Counted from the stretch's first letter, positions 38,175 through 47,816 are shown. The stretch: 64,000 nt of DNA from an uncultured Caulobacterales bacterium (GCA_903874895.1 CAIQUG010000118.1:32456-96455); one strand, 5' to 3'. A program made the numbers and translations. The notes: generated from the sequence alone by a model not told the origin.

Positions 38175-40466
38175 ATGTCCAACGACCAGCGCAGCCTGAC
38201 GGATCAGGAAGCCCTCGATTTCCACCGATATCCCACCCCCGGCAAGATCGCCGTGGTGGCCACCAAGCCGATGGCCACCCAGCGGGATCTGAGCCTCGCC
38301 TATTCTCCCGGTGTCGCTGCGCCGGTGCACGCCATCGCCGCCGACCCCGACGCCGCCTACGACTATACCTCCAAGGGCAATCTGGTGGCCGTCATCTCCA
38401 ACGGCACGGCCATCCTGGGCCTGGGCGACCTCGGCGCGTTGGCCTCAAAGCCGGTGATGGAAGGCAAGAGCGTGCTGTTCAAGCGCTTTGCCGATGTGGA
38501 CTCCATCGACATCGAGCTGACGTCGAAGGATCCCGACGAAATCATCACCGTGGTCAAGAACATCGGCGTCACCTTCGGCGGCATCAATCTGGAGGACATC
38601 AAGAGCCCGGAATGCTTCCGCATCGAGACCGAGCTGCAGGAACTTCTGGACATCCCCGTCTTCCATGACGACCAGCACGGCACGGCGATCATCTCCGCCG
38701 CCGGACTGATCAATGCCTGCCATATCACCGGGCGGGACATGTCGAAGATCAAGGTGGTGCTGAACGGCCCCGGCGCGGCGGGCATTGCCACGCTGGAGCT
38801 GATCAAGGCCATGGGCGTGCGGCCGGAGAACTGCATCGCCGTGGACTCCAAGGGCGTGCTCTATCAGGGCCGGAGCGAGGGCATGAACCAGTGGAAGAGC
38901 GCCCATGCCGTGGCCACGGACAAGCGGACCCTGCTGGAGGCGGTGCAGGGTGCCGATGTGCTGATGGGCCTGTCGCAGAAGGGCGCGTTCAGCGACGAGA
39001 TCATCCGGGCCCTCGCCCCCAATCCGATCATCTTCGCCATGGCCAATCCCGATCCGGAGATCACCCCGGAGGAGGTCCATGCCATCCGCAAGGATGCGAT
39101 CATGGCCACGGGCCGGTCGGACTATCCAAACCAGGTGAACAACGTCCTGGGCTTCCCCTACATCTTCCGCGGGGCCCTCGATGTCCGCGCGCGGCGGGTC
39201 AACAACGAGATGAAGATCGCCTGCGCCCAGGCGCTGGCCCAGCTGGCGCGGGAAGACGTGCCCGACGAGGTGGCCGCCGCCTATCAGGGTCGGCAGCTGC
39301 GGTTCGGGCCGGACTACATCATCCCCTCACCCTTCGATCCGCGGCTGATGTGGTACATCCCGCCCTTCGTGGCCAAGGCCGCCATGGATACGGGTGTCGC
39401 CCGCCGGCCCATCGAGGACATGGCCGCCTATCGGGCCAGCCTCGCCCGCCGTCTCGATCCGTCCGCGGACTTCCTGCAGAAGATCTCCGGAGCCGTGCAG
39501 CGGGGCCGGCACAAGCGCATCGTCTTTGCCGAAGGCGAGGAAGCCAGCGTGATCCGCGCCGCCTATGCGTTCCAGGGGCAGGGCTATGGTCGGGCGATCC
39601 TCTGCGGTCGCGAGGAGCTGATCCTGCGCAACATGGCGGATCTGGGCCTCGACCCGGCGGAGGCGGACCTCGAGATCATCAACGCCCGCCTGTCCGACCG
39701 GAATGCGGAATATGTGGAGTTCCTCTATAACCGGCTGCAGAGGGACGGCTTCCTGTTGCGGGACGCCCAGCGGCTGATCAACCAGGACCGCAACTCCTTC
39801 GCCGCCACCATGGTGGCGCTGGGGCATGCGGACGGCATGGTCACAGGCGTCACCCGCAACTTCGACCAGGCCCTGGAAGAGGTGCTGCGGGTGATCGACC
39901 CGTCCCCCGACGGCCGGGTGATGGGGATGAGCGTTCTGCTGGCCAAGGGTCGTACCATCTTCGTGGCCGACACCACCGTTTCGGAGTTGCCGGAGTCCCA
40001 CGTGCTGGCGGACATCGCGGTCGAAGCCGCGCACGCTGCCCGTCGACTGGGGCATGAGCCACGGGTCGCTTTCCTGTCCTATTCCACCTTCGGAAACCCG
40101 CCGGGCCCCCGAGGGGAAAAGGTTCGCGAGGCCGTGGCGAACATGGACCGCCGCAGCGATATCGACTTCGAGTACGAGGGGGAGGTGCCGCCGGACGTGG
40201 CCCTCAGCGCCGAAGCCCGGGCCAACTATCCCTTCCAGCGCCTCACGGGCGATGCCAACGTCCTGGTGATGCCGGCCATCCACTCCGCCTCCATTGCCAC
40301 CAAGCTGGTGCAGGCGGTCGGCGGTGCCACGGTCATCGGGCCGCTGCTCCTGGGCCTGTCGAAGCCGGTCCAGATCTGCCAGCTGTCCGCCTCGGTCAGC
40401 CATATCCTGAACATGGCCATCTTCGCCGCCTATGACGTGCGGGCGAGCCTCGACCGGGACATCTGA
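38175..40466 (+). CDS. maeB: NADP-dependent malic enzyme, malic enzyme-PTA fusion form
   Basis: Oxidatively decarboxylates malate to pyruvate, supplying NADPH and pyruvate. The 763-residue protein is the long MaeB form, with an N-terminal malic domain, an NAD(P)-binding domain (about 165-420, with the LNGPGAAGIATLELI motif) and a phosphotransacetylase-like C-terminal domain (about 430-763). The PTA-like domain is regulatory in characterised homologues. AGGAAG lies in front of the ATG. Its stop codon abuts the stop of the AmpG-like gene on the other strand with no spacer. Confidence 0.93.
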   Translation: MSNDQRSLTDQEALDFHRYPTPGKIAVVATKPMATQRDLSLAYSPGVAAPVHAIAADPDAAYDYTSKGNLVAVISNGTAILGLGDLGALASKPVMEGKSVLFKRFADVDSIDIELTSKDPDEIITVVKNIGVTFGGINLEDIKSPECFRIETELQELLDIPVFHDDQHGTAIISAAGLINACHITGRDMSKIKVVLNGPGAAGIATLELIKAMGVRPENCIAVDSKGVLYQGRSEGMNQWKSAHAVATDKRTLLEAVQGADVLMGLSQKGAFSDEIIRALAPNPIIFAMANPDPEITPEEVHAIRKDAIMATGRSDYPNQVNNVLGFPYIFRGALDVRARRVNNEMKIACAQALAQLAREDVPDEVAAAYQGRQLRFGPDYIIPSPFDPRLMWYIPPFVAKAAMDTGVARRPIEDMAAYRASLARRLDPSADFLQKISGAVQRGRHKRIVFAEGEEASVIRAAYAFQGQGYGRAILCGREELILRNMADLGLDPAEADLEIINARLSDRNAEYVEFLYNRLQRDGFLLRDAQRLINQDRNSFAATMVALGHADGMVTGVTRNFDQALEEVLRVIDPSPDGRVMGMSVLLAKGRTIFVADTTVSELPESHVLADIAVEAAHAARRLGHEPRVAFLSYSTFGNPPGPRGEKVREAVANMDRRSDIDFEYEGEVPPDVALSAEARANYPFQRLTGDANVLVMPAIHSASIATKLVQAVGGATVIGPLLLGLSKPVQICQLSASVSHILNMAIFAAYDVRASLDRDI

Positions 40467-41837
40467 TCAGCTCGCCGGCATCGAACCAACGTCGGCGGCC
40501 GAGGCCGCCTGACGGGCGATATGGCGGGCGAGGATCAGACACAGGAGGACGGCCGGCAGGCCGAAGGCGGCGGCCCCGAGATAGAAAAGGGCATAGCTGT
40601 CCATCAGGCTGCGGCCCTGATGCAGGCCGTCGACCACGGCACCGGAAAAGCCCTTCAGCGTCTTGCCCGTCCAGGCCAGTGCCGACGTCATGACGGCGTA
40701 TTGGGTGGCGGTGTAACCGAGCCGGGTCAGACTCGACATGTAGGCCACCAGCGCGACGCCGGAAAAGCCGATGGCGAAGCTGTCGAAGGCCATGATCCCC
40801 TCGAAGACCGGAAGATCCGGCCCGTGACTCGCCAGCCAGGCGAACAGGGCGATGGCCAACGGCTGGATGAGCGCGCCAAGAATCAGGGTCCGGGCATATC
40901 CCAGCCGAACGGCGCACAGACCGCCGATGCTCACGCCGACCACCGTCGCCCATAGACCGATGGTACCCCGCACCAGGCCCACCGTGGTCTTGGCAATGCC
41001 CAGGTCCTTGTAGAACGGGTTGGTCACCGGCCCCCGCAGGTAGTCCGGCAGGTGATAGAGGGTGATGGTCAGCAGCATGACGGCGGCAAAGGCCCCATGG
41101 TCGGCGAAGAAGTTCACGATCGGCCCGAAGATCGCATCGGCAAGGCCGCGGAGGCTGGTCAAGGGTGCCATCTGCGCTCGCGCCTGGAGCGCCGCATCGG
41201 CTGCCTCGGGCTCCTTCGCCAGCAAGACGGCCGCCATGCCCACTGCCGTCAGCGCCGCCATGACCAGATAGCTCAGGCTCCAGCCGAAGGACTGGGCCAT
41301 GATCAGGATCAGGGACTCGGTGACGAGCAGCGCGACCCGGTAGCCCAGGCTGTAGACCGACGTCAGAAGTCCAATCTCGTCAGGATCATCGGCGATCTCG
41401 ATCCGCCAGGCATCCACGACAATGTCCTGGGTGGAGGAGGCGAAGGCGACCACCAGCGCTGCCAGGGCCAGGTTCACCAGCCCGCCGCCGGGCCCGATCA
41501 GCGCCATGGCCACAAGGCCCGCGGCAATCACCATCTGCGCCAGAAGCATCCAGCCCCGACGGCGCCCAAGCCCGCCGGTGAGCGGCGCGCCGATCCGATC
41601 GATCAGGGGGGCCCAGACCCATTTCAGGGTGTAGGCAAGGCCGACCCACGAGGCAAAGCCGATCGCGGTCAGGCTGATGTGGCCCTCCCTCAGCCAGTAG
41701 CCCAGAGTATTGCCCGTCAACATGAACGGCAGGCCCGACGAGAAGCCCAGAGCCAGCATGGCGGCCACCTTTGGCCGGCGAAGGGCGCGCAGCATGTCGA
41801 GGGTCCGGCGGGGGGACCTTGGCGGTTGTGACTTCAT
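40467..41837 (-). CDS. AmpG-like MFS permease
   Basis: Major facilitator protein of 456 residues with twelve predicted helices. It has the AmpG-type opening MLALGFSSGLPFMLTGNTLGYW, written here as a motif around residues 27-48, and the LIDRIGAP and GRRRGWM loops between helices 2 and 3. AmpG carries GlcNAc-anhydroMurNAc muropeptides into the cytoplasm for cell-wall recycling, so the role is plausible but inferred from family pattern. It is convergent with maeB. A hybrid kinase gene lies just upstream on the same strand, 99 bases away. Confidence 0.8.
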   Translation of the reverse strand: MKSQPPRSPRRTLDMLRALRRPKVAAMLALGFSSGLPFMLTGNTLGYWLREGHISLTAIGFASWVGLAYTLKWVWAPLIDRIGAPLTGGLGRRRGWMLLAQMVIAAGLVAMALIGPGGGLVNLALAALVVAFASSTQDIVVDAWRIEIADDPDEIGLLTSVYSLGYRVALLVTESLILIMAQSFGWSLSYLVMAALTAVGMAAVLLAKEPEAADAALQARAQMAPLTSLRGLADAIFGPIVNFFADHGAFAAVMLLTITLYHLPDYLRGPVTNPFYKDLGIAKTTVGLVRGTIGLWATVVGVSIGGLCAVRLGYARTLILGALIQPLAIALFAWLASHGPDLPVFEGIMAFDSFAIGFSGVALVAYMSSLTRLGYTATQYAVMTSALAWTGKTLKGFSGAVVDGLHQGRSLMDSYALFYLGAAAFGLPAVLLCLILARHIARQAASAADVGSMPAS

Positions 41838-41936
41838 GGAACCCGTCAGTCTGGAACAGAACGACAGGGTGACTGCTCACTTCGTTCGGGGCAAGCACGG
41901 GTTTGACCAGCTCCGGGGCAACAGCCCGGCCTGAGT

Positions 41937-43610
41937 TCAACCGGACTTCGGCCGCGGCGTCGGGCGCGACGTTGGGCGCGACGGGGGCCGGCGGCGGGAT
42001 GCGGCCGCCGCCCGCTCATCCGCGAACCGGGCAATGGCGGCATTCAGCGCCGCCGGGGCCAGCGGCTTGGTCAGGAAATCGTCCATTCCGGCCTCAAGGC
42101 AGGCCCGCCGATCATCCTCGAAGGCATTGGCGGTGACGGCGGCGATGGGCGTGGTCACCCCCAGCGCCCGCAGCCGACGGGTCGCCTCGAGGCCATCGAT
42201 ACCCGGCATGCGGACGTCCATCAGGATGAGATCATAGGGCGCAGTTGCAGCGGCCTCGACCGCATCCTCCCCCGTGGCCGCACGATCGACGACACACCCC
42301 ATCCGCCGCAGCAGCGCCGTCGCCAGCAAGGCGTTCACCTCGTTATCCTCCGCCAGCAGGACCCGCAGGCCGGAGGACGCTTCGGTCTTGCCCGCCCGCT
42401 CGTCTTCCCGCAGGCGGAGCGGCTCCGCAGCCGGTGCCGCAGGCTGGCCGATGACCGTATAAAGCCGCGAGATGATCGATGAGCGCCGGAGGGGCTTGAT
42501 GAGATAACCCCGATATCCGGCCGCGCGATAGGCGCTGATGCGGTCCCGGGCCTCTGGCGGCAGCATGACAAAGGCCACCACCCCCCGCGGCGGGCGAACA
42601 GCGGGGGCTTCGGCGACGGTCGGCGGGTCCACGAGCACCGCGTCGCAGAAGCGGTCGATGGCTTCGAAGCCACTGGCAAGGACGGCCCGGGCCCCGCTGG
42701 CCCGGATCTGGGCGAGGGCCGCCTCGCGAACCACCGGAGAATTCGAGATGATCGCGATCGTGCGACCCGACAGGGGCTTGAGGGCGGCACGCCGCTCCTC
42801 GGCCACGGGGAAATCGGCTTCGAACCAGAACTCCGCCCCCCAGTAGGCGTCCTCGGCAACACGCAGATTGGTCACCCCCAGATCTGCGCCCATGGCGTCG
42901 GCGATCCGCCGGACGATGGCCAGGCCCAGCCCCGCCCCGCCCGCCGCGGCACCCTCCCGGGTCTGGAAGAATTCCTCGAACAGACGCGTTTGGGTTTCCG
43001 GCGACACACCGGGGCCGGTATCCCGGACAGACAGGCGAAGACGCACCCGGTTGTCAGCGGCGGGGCGAACACGGGCGCTGATCAGGACGCCGCCACCCTG
43101 CCCATGAGCGGCGGTCATCTTCACGGCGTTGCCTGCCAGATTGAAGAGGACCTGCTTGAGGCGGCCGTCATCCGCCAGGATCGGCGGGGCGTCCCGGTCC
43201 GTGGCCCAGGCGATGTCCAGCCCCGCAGCATGCGCCCGGGGGGACAACAGCTCAGCAACCCCCATCAGCAAGTCTTCTAGGCCGATCGCGCGGGGCTCGA
43301 GGTCCAGCCGTCCGGACTCGAGCTTGGCCAGGTCCAGGATATCGTTCACCAGGGTCAGGAGATGCTCGCCGCTCAACTGGAGCGCATTGAGGTAGGACCG
43401 CTGGGTGTCATCGAGGGGCGTTTCCGCCAGAAGGCCCGCCATGCCGAGGACCCCGTTCAGGGGCGTGCGGATCTCGTGGCTGAGGGTCGCCAACGCCCCG
43501 ACGCGGGCCAACAGGCCGCGGTCGTCGGCCGGGCCGTCTGCCGCAACCTCGCCGGCGATCGCGGTACCGGGCGGGGGCTCTGCGGTCGCGTCAGGGTCAA
43601 TCCATGCCAT
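41937..43610 (-). CDS. Cytosolic hybrid histidine kinase with pseudo-receiver and receiver
   Basis: Soluble signal-transduction kinase of 557 residues. The domains in order are a short N-terminal tail; a HisKA domain with His45 in LSHEIRTPLNG; an HATPase domain (about 120-275) with the N-box NLAGNAVK and the G-boxes DTGPGVSP and GAGLGLAIV; a degenerate receiver-like domain (about 285-390); and a true receiver (about 410-530) with phospho-acceptor Asp465 in LMDVRMPG and a lysine in LTKPL. The first receiver lacks the usual acidic pair, keeps only Asp328 and Lys in LIKPL, and is probably unphosphorylated. A basic Pro/Arg-rich tail ends the protein. No membrane segment or sensor domain is present, so it must sense inside the cytoplasm or through a partner. 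Confidence 0.88.
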   Translation of the reverse strand: MAWIDPDATAEPPPGTAIAGEVAADGPADDRGLLARVGALATLSHEIRTPLNGVLGMAGLLAETPLDDTQRSYLNALQLSGEHLLTLVNDILDLAKLESGRLDLEPRAIGLEDLLMGVAELLSPRAHAAGLDIAWATDRDAPPILADDGRLKQVLFNLAGNAVKMTAAHGQGGGVLISARVRPAADNRVRLRLSVRDTGPGVSPETQTRLFEEFFQTREGAAAGGAGLGLAIVRRIADAMGADLGVTNLRVAEDAYWGAEFWFEADFPVAEERRAALKPLSGRTIAIISNSPVVREAALAQIRASGARAVLASGFEAIDRFCDAVLVDPPTVAEAPAVRPPRGVVAFVMLPPEARDRISAYRAAGYRGYLIKPLRRSSIISRLYTVIGQPAAPAAEPLRLREDERAGKTEASSGLRVLLAEDNEVNALLATALLRRMGCVVDRAATGEDAVEAAATAPYDLILMDVRMPGIDGLEATRRLRALGVTTPIAAVTANAFEDDRRACLEAGMDDFLTKPLAPAALNAAIARFADERAAAASRRRPPSRPTSRPTPRPKSG

Positions 43611-43645
43611 GGTCGCACCCTAGCGCGCGGGCCTTAACGTCAGAC

Positions 43646-45202
43646 TTAAATGTCCGAGGGCAAGGGTGGATCGGTCGCCTTGGGTGGGTCGTAGGATGTG
43701 CGCCTGTAGCCGAGGGATTCGGCGACATGGCGTCGTTGGACGCCCGTGGATCCATCGAGATCGGCAATCGTCCGCGCCAGGCGAAGCACCCGGCTCCACC
43801 CCCGGGCCGTGAGCGCACCCTGTTCCGCCGCCCGGACGAGAAGGGCATGACCCGACGCATCCGGGGCGGCGATCCGCTCCAGGACCCGGCCGTCGATCCG
43901 GGCGTTCAGCCCATCGGCCGTGCTCAGCCCCTCCGCGGATGCTCGCTCCAGCTGCAGAGAGCGTGCCGTCGCGACCCGGGCAGCCACCTGGGCGCTGGTC
44001 TCTCCAACCGTCGGCAGGGCCATGTCCGTCACCGTGACGGGGGGTACGTCCACGTTCAGGTCGATTCGGTCCAGCAACGGCCCGGAAATGCGGCCCTGAT
44101 AGTCTTTCTGGCAGCGGGGTGCCCGGCCGCAGGCCCCTCGACCGGGGCCGCCTGCCCCGCATCGGCAGGGGTTCATGGCGGCGACGAGCTGGATGCGGGC
44201 CGGATAGCGCACATGGGCGTTGGCCCGCGCGACGACCACCTCCCCCGTTTCGAGAGGTTGGCGCAGACTGTCGAGCACCTGGGGCGAAAATTCCGGCAAT
44301 TCGTCCAGGAAGAGAACGCCGTTATGGGCGAGGGACACCTCTCCGGGCCGGGCCCGGACACCGCCCCCCACCAGGGCCGCCATACTCGCGGAGTGGTGCG
44401 GTGCCCGATACGGTCGTGCGCGGGACAGTTCACCCCGGGCGATCAGGCCCGCGACCGAGTGGATCATTGACGTGTCCAGCAGCTCCCGCGCCGTGAGGGG
44501 CGGCAGGATGCCCGGCAGACGGCTGGCCAGCATGGACTTGCCGGATCCGGGCGGACCGCAGAACAACAGGTTGTGGCTGCCCGCCGCCGCGATCTCCAGC
44601 GCCCGCCGGGCGTGCTCCTGACCCTTCACGTCCTGCAGGTCGGGCCCGGGAGCATGCTCCCGCAGAGCGCCGGGCACCGGCGGGCTCAGCACCTGCAATC
44701 CACGGAAATGATTGATCAGACTGATCAGGGATCGCGGTGCCAGGATCGGAACCTCACCCGCCCAGGCGGCCTCTGCACCGCAGGCCTCGGGACAGATCAG
44801 GCCGAGCCCCAGGGCCCCCGCCGTCATGGCGGCCGGCAGGGCCCCTGCACTGACCGCCAGCCGGCCGTCGAGGCTCAACTCACCAAAGGCCAGCCAGCCG
44901 GACAGGGCATCCTCCGGTATCACCCCGATGGAGGCCATGAGGGCGAGGGCAATGGGCAGGTCGTAGTGACTGCCCTCCTTGGGCATGTCCGCCGGGGCCA
45001 GATTGACCACCAGCCGTTTGGCCGGCAGGGCGAGACCGAGGCTGGAGAACGCCGCCCGGACCCGCTCGCGGCTTTCGGCCACGGCCTTGTCACCCAGGCC
45101 GACGAGGATGAAGGCGACAAGGCCCGAACTGGTCTGGACCTCCACGTCCACCCGACGGGCATCCACGCCCTCGAACGCCGCCGTGACAATGCGTGCCGCC
45201 AC
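43646..45202 (-). CDS. comM: ComM/YifB family Mg-chelatase-like AAA ATPase
   Basis: AAA+ ATPase of the YifB/ComM family, a helicase-like factor that promotes branch migration during natural transformation in competent species. The 518-residue protein has an N-terminal Lon-protease-like domain (about 5-130), a Walker A GPPGSGKSML (near 210-219), Walker B LFLDELPEF, and a cysteine cluster with the MNPCRCG zinc motif. GTG at 45202 is chosen because GGGAG lies about 7 bases upstream. The reading from 45238 would add 12 residues. The hybrid kinase lies 35 bases downstream on the same strand. Confidence 0.9.
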   Translation of the reverse strand: MAARIVTAAFEGVDARRVDVEVQTSSGLVAFILVGLGDKAVAESRERVRAAFSSLGLALPAKRLVVNLAPADMPKEGSHYDLPIALALMASIGVIPEDALSGWLAFGELSLDGRLAVSAGALPAAMTAGALGLGLICPEACGAEAAWAGEVPILAPRSLISLINHFRGLQVLSPPVPGALREHAPGPDLQDVKGQEHARRALEIAAAGSHNLLFCGPPGSGKSMLASRLPGILPPLTARELLDTSMIHSVAGLIARGELSRARPYRAPHHSASMAALVGGGVRARPGEVSLAHNGVLFLDELPEFSPQVLDSLRQPLETGEVVVARANAHVRYPARIQLVAAMNPCRCGAGGPGRGACGRAPRCQKDYQGRISGPLLDRIDLNVDVPPVTVTDMALPTVGETSAQVAARVATARSLQLERASAEGLSTADGLNARIDGRVLERIAAPDASGHALLVRAAEQGALTARGWSRVLRLARTIADLDGSTGVQRRHVAESLGYRRTSYDPPKATDPPLPSDI

Positions 45203-45318
45203 CTGTGTCTCCCGTGACCCGGAAGCCAAGGACCGCAAGCAGGATCGAAATTCAACCGGGATTAGACATGCGGGGCAATCTGTCGCAATCAGGACGCGTT
45301 TTGGTGGGGAATGGCCCG

Positions 45319-46188
45319 TCAGGCCACCGGCGACACCGCCGCCAGGTGCGCCAGGACGGCTTCCCCGAACCGGCGGCCCCCATCGGCGGCGAACTGGAAA
45401 TACAGGTCAGGCTCGATGGCCTCGAGCTCCATCAGGGCCAGGCGACCATCCAGCCGTCGGATCAGGTCGATCCGGGCATAGACGATCCCGGCGGGCGCCG
45501 CAGCGAGGACGGACTCGGCCAGCCCGATCGCCTCGGCATCCGGGGTGAAGGTCTCGAGGCGGCCGCCATACTGCGGCTGGACACGGAAATCCGATCCCGT
45601 CGCCCGCTTGCGCACGGCATGGCTCAGCTGTCCGCCAAAATAGAACAGGGACAGCTCGCCCTCCGACGACACGGTCGGCAGGAAAGGCTGGATCATCCGG
45701 CCCGGCATCGGTTCCGGAGCCGTGTCTCCCCTGCGGTACCGGACCGTCTGGTGCGACCCGGCGGACACGAGAGGCTTGATCACGAGCTCGTCCGTATCGA
45801 AGTCAGCGACGGCGGCCTCAAGCTCGTCCGCTGTGGACAGGACGGGCGTCCGCGTGGGGATCACGTTGACACCGACGGCCCCCAGACCCTGCAGATAGGT
45901 CTTCGTGGTGTTCCAGAGCAGCACGTCGGGTGGGTTCACCAGGGGAACGGAAGGATCCCAGCGGGTCAGGATCCCTTCCCAGTGCTCCGGTCGGAAATGA
46001 TACCCCCAGGCAAGGGTTGCCAGCACACCGTCCACGTCGGCGGGAACCGGATCGACCCAGGGATGCGCCACCACCTCCACACCGAGTCCGGCGAACAGGT
46101 CGTGATATCCCTCGACCGGTGCCGGAATTCGCGAGGTGTAGGTGGGCTCCGACGGATCAGGACAGAGAAGGGCAAGCCTGCGGGTCAT
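45319..46188 (-). CDS. ATP-grasp domain protein (RimK/glutathione synthetase-like)
   Basis: ATP-grasp superfamily ligase of 289 residues, with an N-terminal pre-ATP-grasp fold (about 1-95) and a grasp domain holding the LVIKPLVSAGSHQTVRYR segment, the IQPFLP nucleotide loop and a terminal metal-binding MELEAIEPDLYF (Glu residues near 255-260). It is related to enzymes that ligate a carboxylate to an amine (RimK, glutathione synthetase, peptide-modifying ATP-grasp ligases); the substrate is unknown. It starts inside the stop of a small secreted-protein gene (ATGA overlap), so the two are translationally coupled. Confidence 0.8.
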   Translation of the reverse strand: MTRRLALLCPDPSEPTYTSRIPAPVEGYHDLFAGLGVEVVAHPWVDPVPADVDGVLATLAWGYHFRPEHWEGILTRWDPSVPLVNPPDVLLWNTTKTYLQGLGAVGVNVIPTRTPVLSTADELEAAVADFDTDELVIKPLVSAGSHQTVRYRRGDTAPEPMPGRMIQPFLPTVSSEGELSLFYFGGQLSHAVRKRATGSDFRVQPQYGGRLETFTPDAEAIGLAESVLAAAPAGIVYARIDLIRRLDGRLALMELEAIEPDLYFQFAADGGRRFGEAVLAHLAAVSPVA

Positions 46189-46622
46189 TGGGGAACCTGG
46201 GTCTGGGACGTCTGCGGGGAGAGCGGACCGATGGTCGACTCCCGGGGGAGGGGTGGCGGTCGCGCAGCCGACTCCCGATGGGCCCCCAGACCGGCAACCA
46301 GACACTCCGCTGTCGACGGCAGGGGCTGGCCACGCTGCCGCGAACCGGCAAAGGTCGACGTCACTTTCAGGCCGTGGTCCGTCTGCCGGAACCCGATCAT
46401 CAGGGCGCAGGACGCGAAGCGATAGGTCCAGAGGGCACCCTCCCCCTCCGCATGGGCGACATCGGGTTCGCCGAGCAGTCGCCTGACGGCGTCCTGGGTT
46501 TCCCCATCGAGGGACCGGGGGATCGGTGCCGCAGGTGCCGAGGCCGCATGGATCGTCCCCCCAATGGCCAGGATCGCAAGCCCGGCCGCAAGGGCCGCTG
46601 AAATGGGGGCGCGTCGCATCAT
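46185..46622 (-). CDS. Small exported protein of unknown function
   Basis: Hypothetical protein of about 145 residues with a signal peptide (roughly 1-28, ending HAASA). A central domain reads RRLLGEPD, LWTYRFASC and a final TAEC, with two cysteines that could pair in the periplasm. The spacing weakly recalls BamE/SmpA-type domains. The last 30 residues are Pro/Ser-rich and probably disordered. Two adjacent ATG codons (46622, 46619) are the likely starts, although no ribosome site is clear. Its stop overlaps the ATP-grasp start, giving a two-gene unit. The gene diverges from the PfkB kinase gene. Confidence 0.6.
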   Translation of the reverse strand: MMRRAPISAALAAGLAILAIGGTIHAASAPAAPIPRSLDGETQDAVRRLLGEPDVAHAEGEGALWTYRFASCALMIGFRQTDHGLKVTSTFAGSRQRGQPLPSTAECLVAGLGAHRESAARPPPLPRESTIGPLSPQTSQTQVPQ

Positions 46623-46760
46623 CGGAGGGGTCTTAGCTGATTTCGGCGACGGCATGAACCGGGCAGACCCTCGCGTGCGATGCAAATTGACCGATCCATT
46701 GCTCCGCCGGTCGGCGCCGCTATACTCCGCGCCCCGAGCCATCCCCGAAATGAGAGCCCA

Positions 46761-47756
46761 ATGCCTGCTTCATACGACGTCTGCGCCGTCGGCAACGCCA
46801 TTGTCGACGTGATTGCGCCGGCGGACGACGCGTTCCTTTCGGCGGAGGGCCTCGCCAAGGGTGCAATGACCCTGATCGACGATGCCCGCGCCGACAGCCT
46901 GTATGCCCGCATGAACGCCGGTATCGAAGCATCCGGCGGATCGGCGGGGAACACGGTGGCCGGGGTCGCCAGCCTTGGCGGATCCGCGGCCTATATCGGC
47001 AAGGTCGCCGCCGACAAGCTCGGTGAGATCTTCCGCCATGACATTACCGCCCAGGGCGTCCATTTCCAGCCCCACGCCCTGCCCGCAGGGGGACCGGGGA
47101 CCGGGCGATGCCTGATCAACGTCACGCCGGATGGCCAACGCACCATGAGCACCTATCTCGGTGCAGCGAACCTGCTCACCCCCGCCGATGTCGAGGCCGA
47201 GGTGGTCCGCGCCTCGACCATCGTCTACCTGGAAGGATATCTCTTCGACCCGGACGAGGCGCGGCTGGCCTTCGTGAAGGCCGCACGGATTGCCCGGGAC
47301 GCGGGTCGCAAGATCGCCCTCACCCTGTCGGACGCCTTTGTCGTGGAGCGTCACCGGACGTCGCTGCTGACCTTCATCGACAGCGAGATCGACATCGTCT
47401 TCGCCAATGAGGCCGAGGCCTGCTCCCTGTTCGAGACGGCCGATTTCGACACCGCTGCAGCCCTCCTCGGCGCGCGGACGCGAACGGCCTGCGTCACCCG
47501 GGGCGAGCACGGGTCCGTGATCCTGACCGACGGCGTCCGGGTTGATGTCCCGGCCGCACCGGCCCGTCAGGTGCTCGACACCACCGGTGCCGGCGACCAG
47601 TACGCCGCGGGCGTGATGTTCGGAATGGCCCGGGGCCTGGCGCCGGCGGCCTGCGGACGCCTGGGGTCGATTGCCGCCGCAGAGGTCGTCGATCATTACG
47701 GGCCCCGGCCGCAGGTGGCGCTGAAGTCACTGGCGCAGGCGGCAGGGATCATCTAG
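46761..47756 (+). CDS. PfkB family carbohydrate/adenosine kinase
   Basis: Sugar or nucleoside kinase of the PfkB/ribokinase family, 331 residues. The N-terminal GNAIVDVIAP segment, GGSAGNTVAGVASLGG and the C-terminal ATP-binding DTTGAGDQYAAG with the catalytic aspartate are the hallmarks. In Alphaproteobacteria this group is usually annotated as adenosine kinase, but the substrate is not certain from sequence. ATG at 46761 is preceded by a GAGAG ribosome site; the longer reading from 46680 is not used. hisB follows on the same strand after 60 bases. Confidence 0.85.
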   Translation: MPASYDVCAVGNAIVDVIAPADDAFLSAEGLAKGAMTLIDDARADSLYARMNAGIEASGGSAGNTVAGVASLGGSAAYIGKVAADKLGEIFRHDITAQGVHFQPHALPAGGPGTGRCLINVTPDGQRTMSTYLGAANLLTPADVEAEVVRASTIVYLEGYLFDPDEARLAFVKAARIARDAGRKIALTLSDAFVVERHRTSLLTFIDSEIDIVFANEAEACSLFETADFDTAAALLGARTRTACVTRGEHGSVILTDGVRVDVPAAPARQVLDTTGAGDQYAAGVMFGMARGLAPAACGRLGSIAAAEVVDHYGPRPQVALKSLAQAAGII

Positions 47757-47816
47757 CGATTGGAACCCTTGCCCTTCACGGGCCGGTTTCGCTTGTAGCC
47801 AAGGAGCTGTGGACGC

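Noticed and set aside
43634..43649. TTAA-N8-TTAA near the start of the hybrid kinase gene, at the end of comM.
   Set aside because: The spacer is 8 rather than 7 bases, so it does not fit the CtrA consensus.
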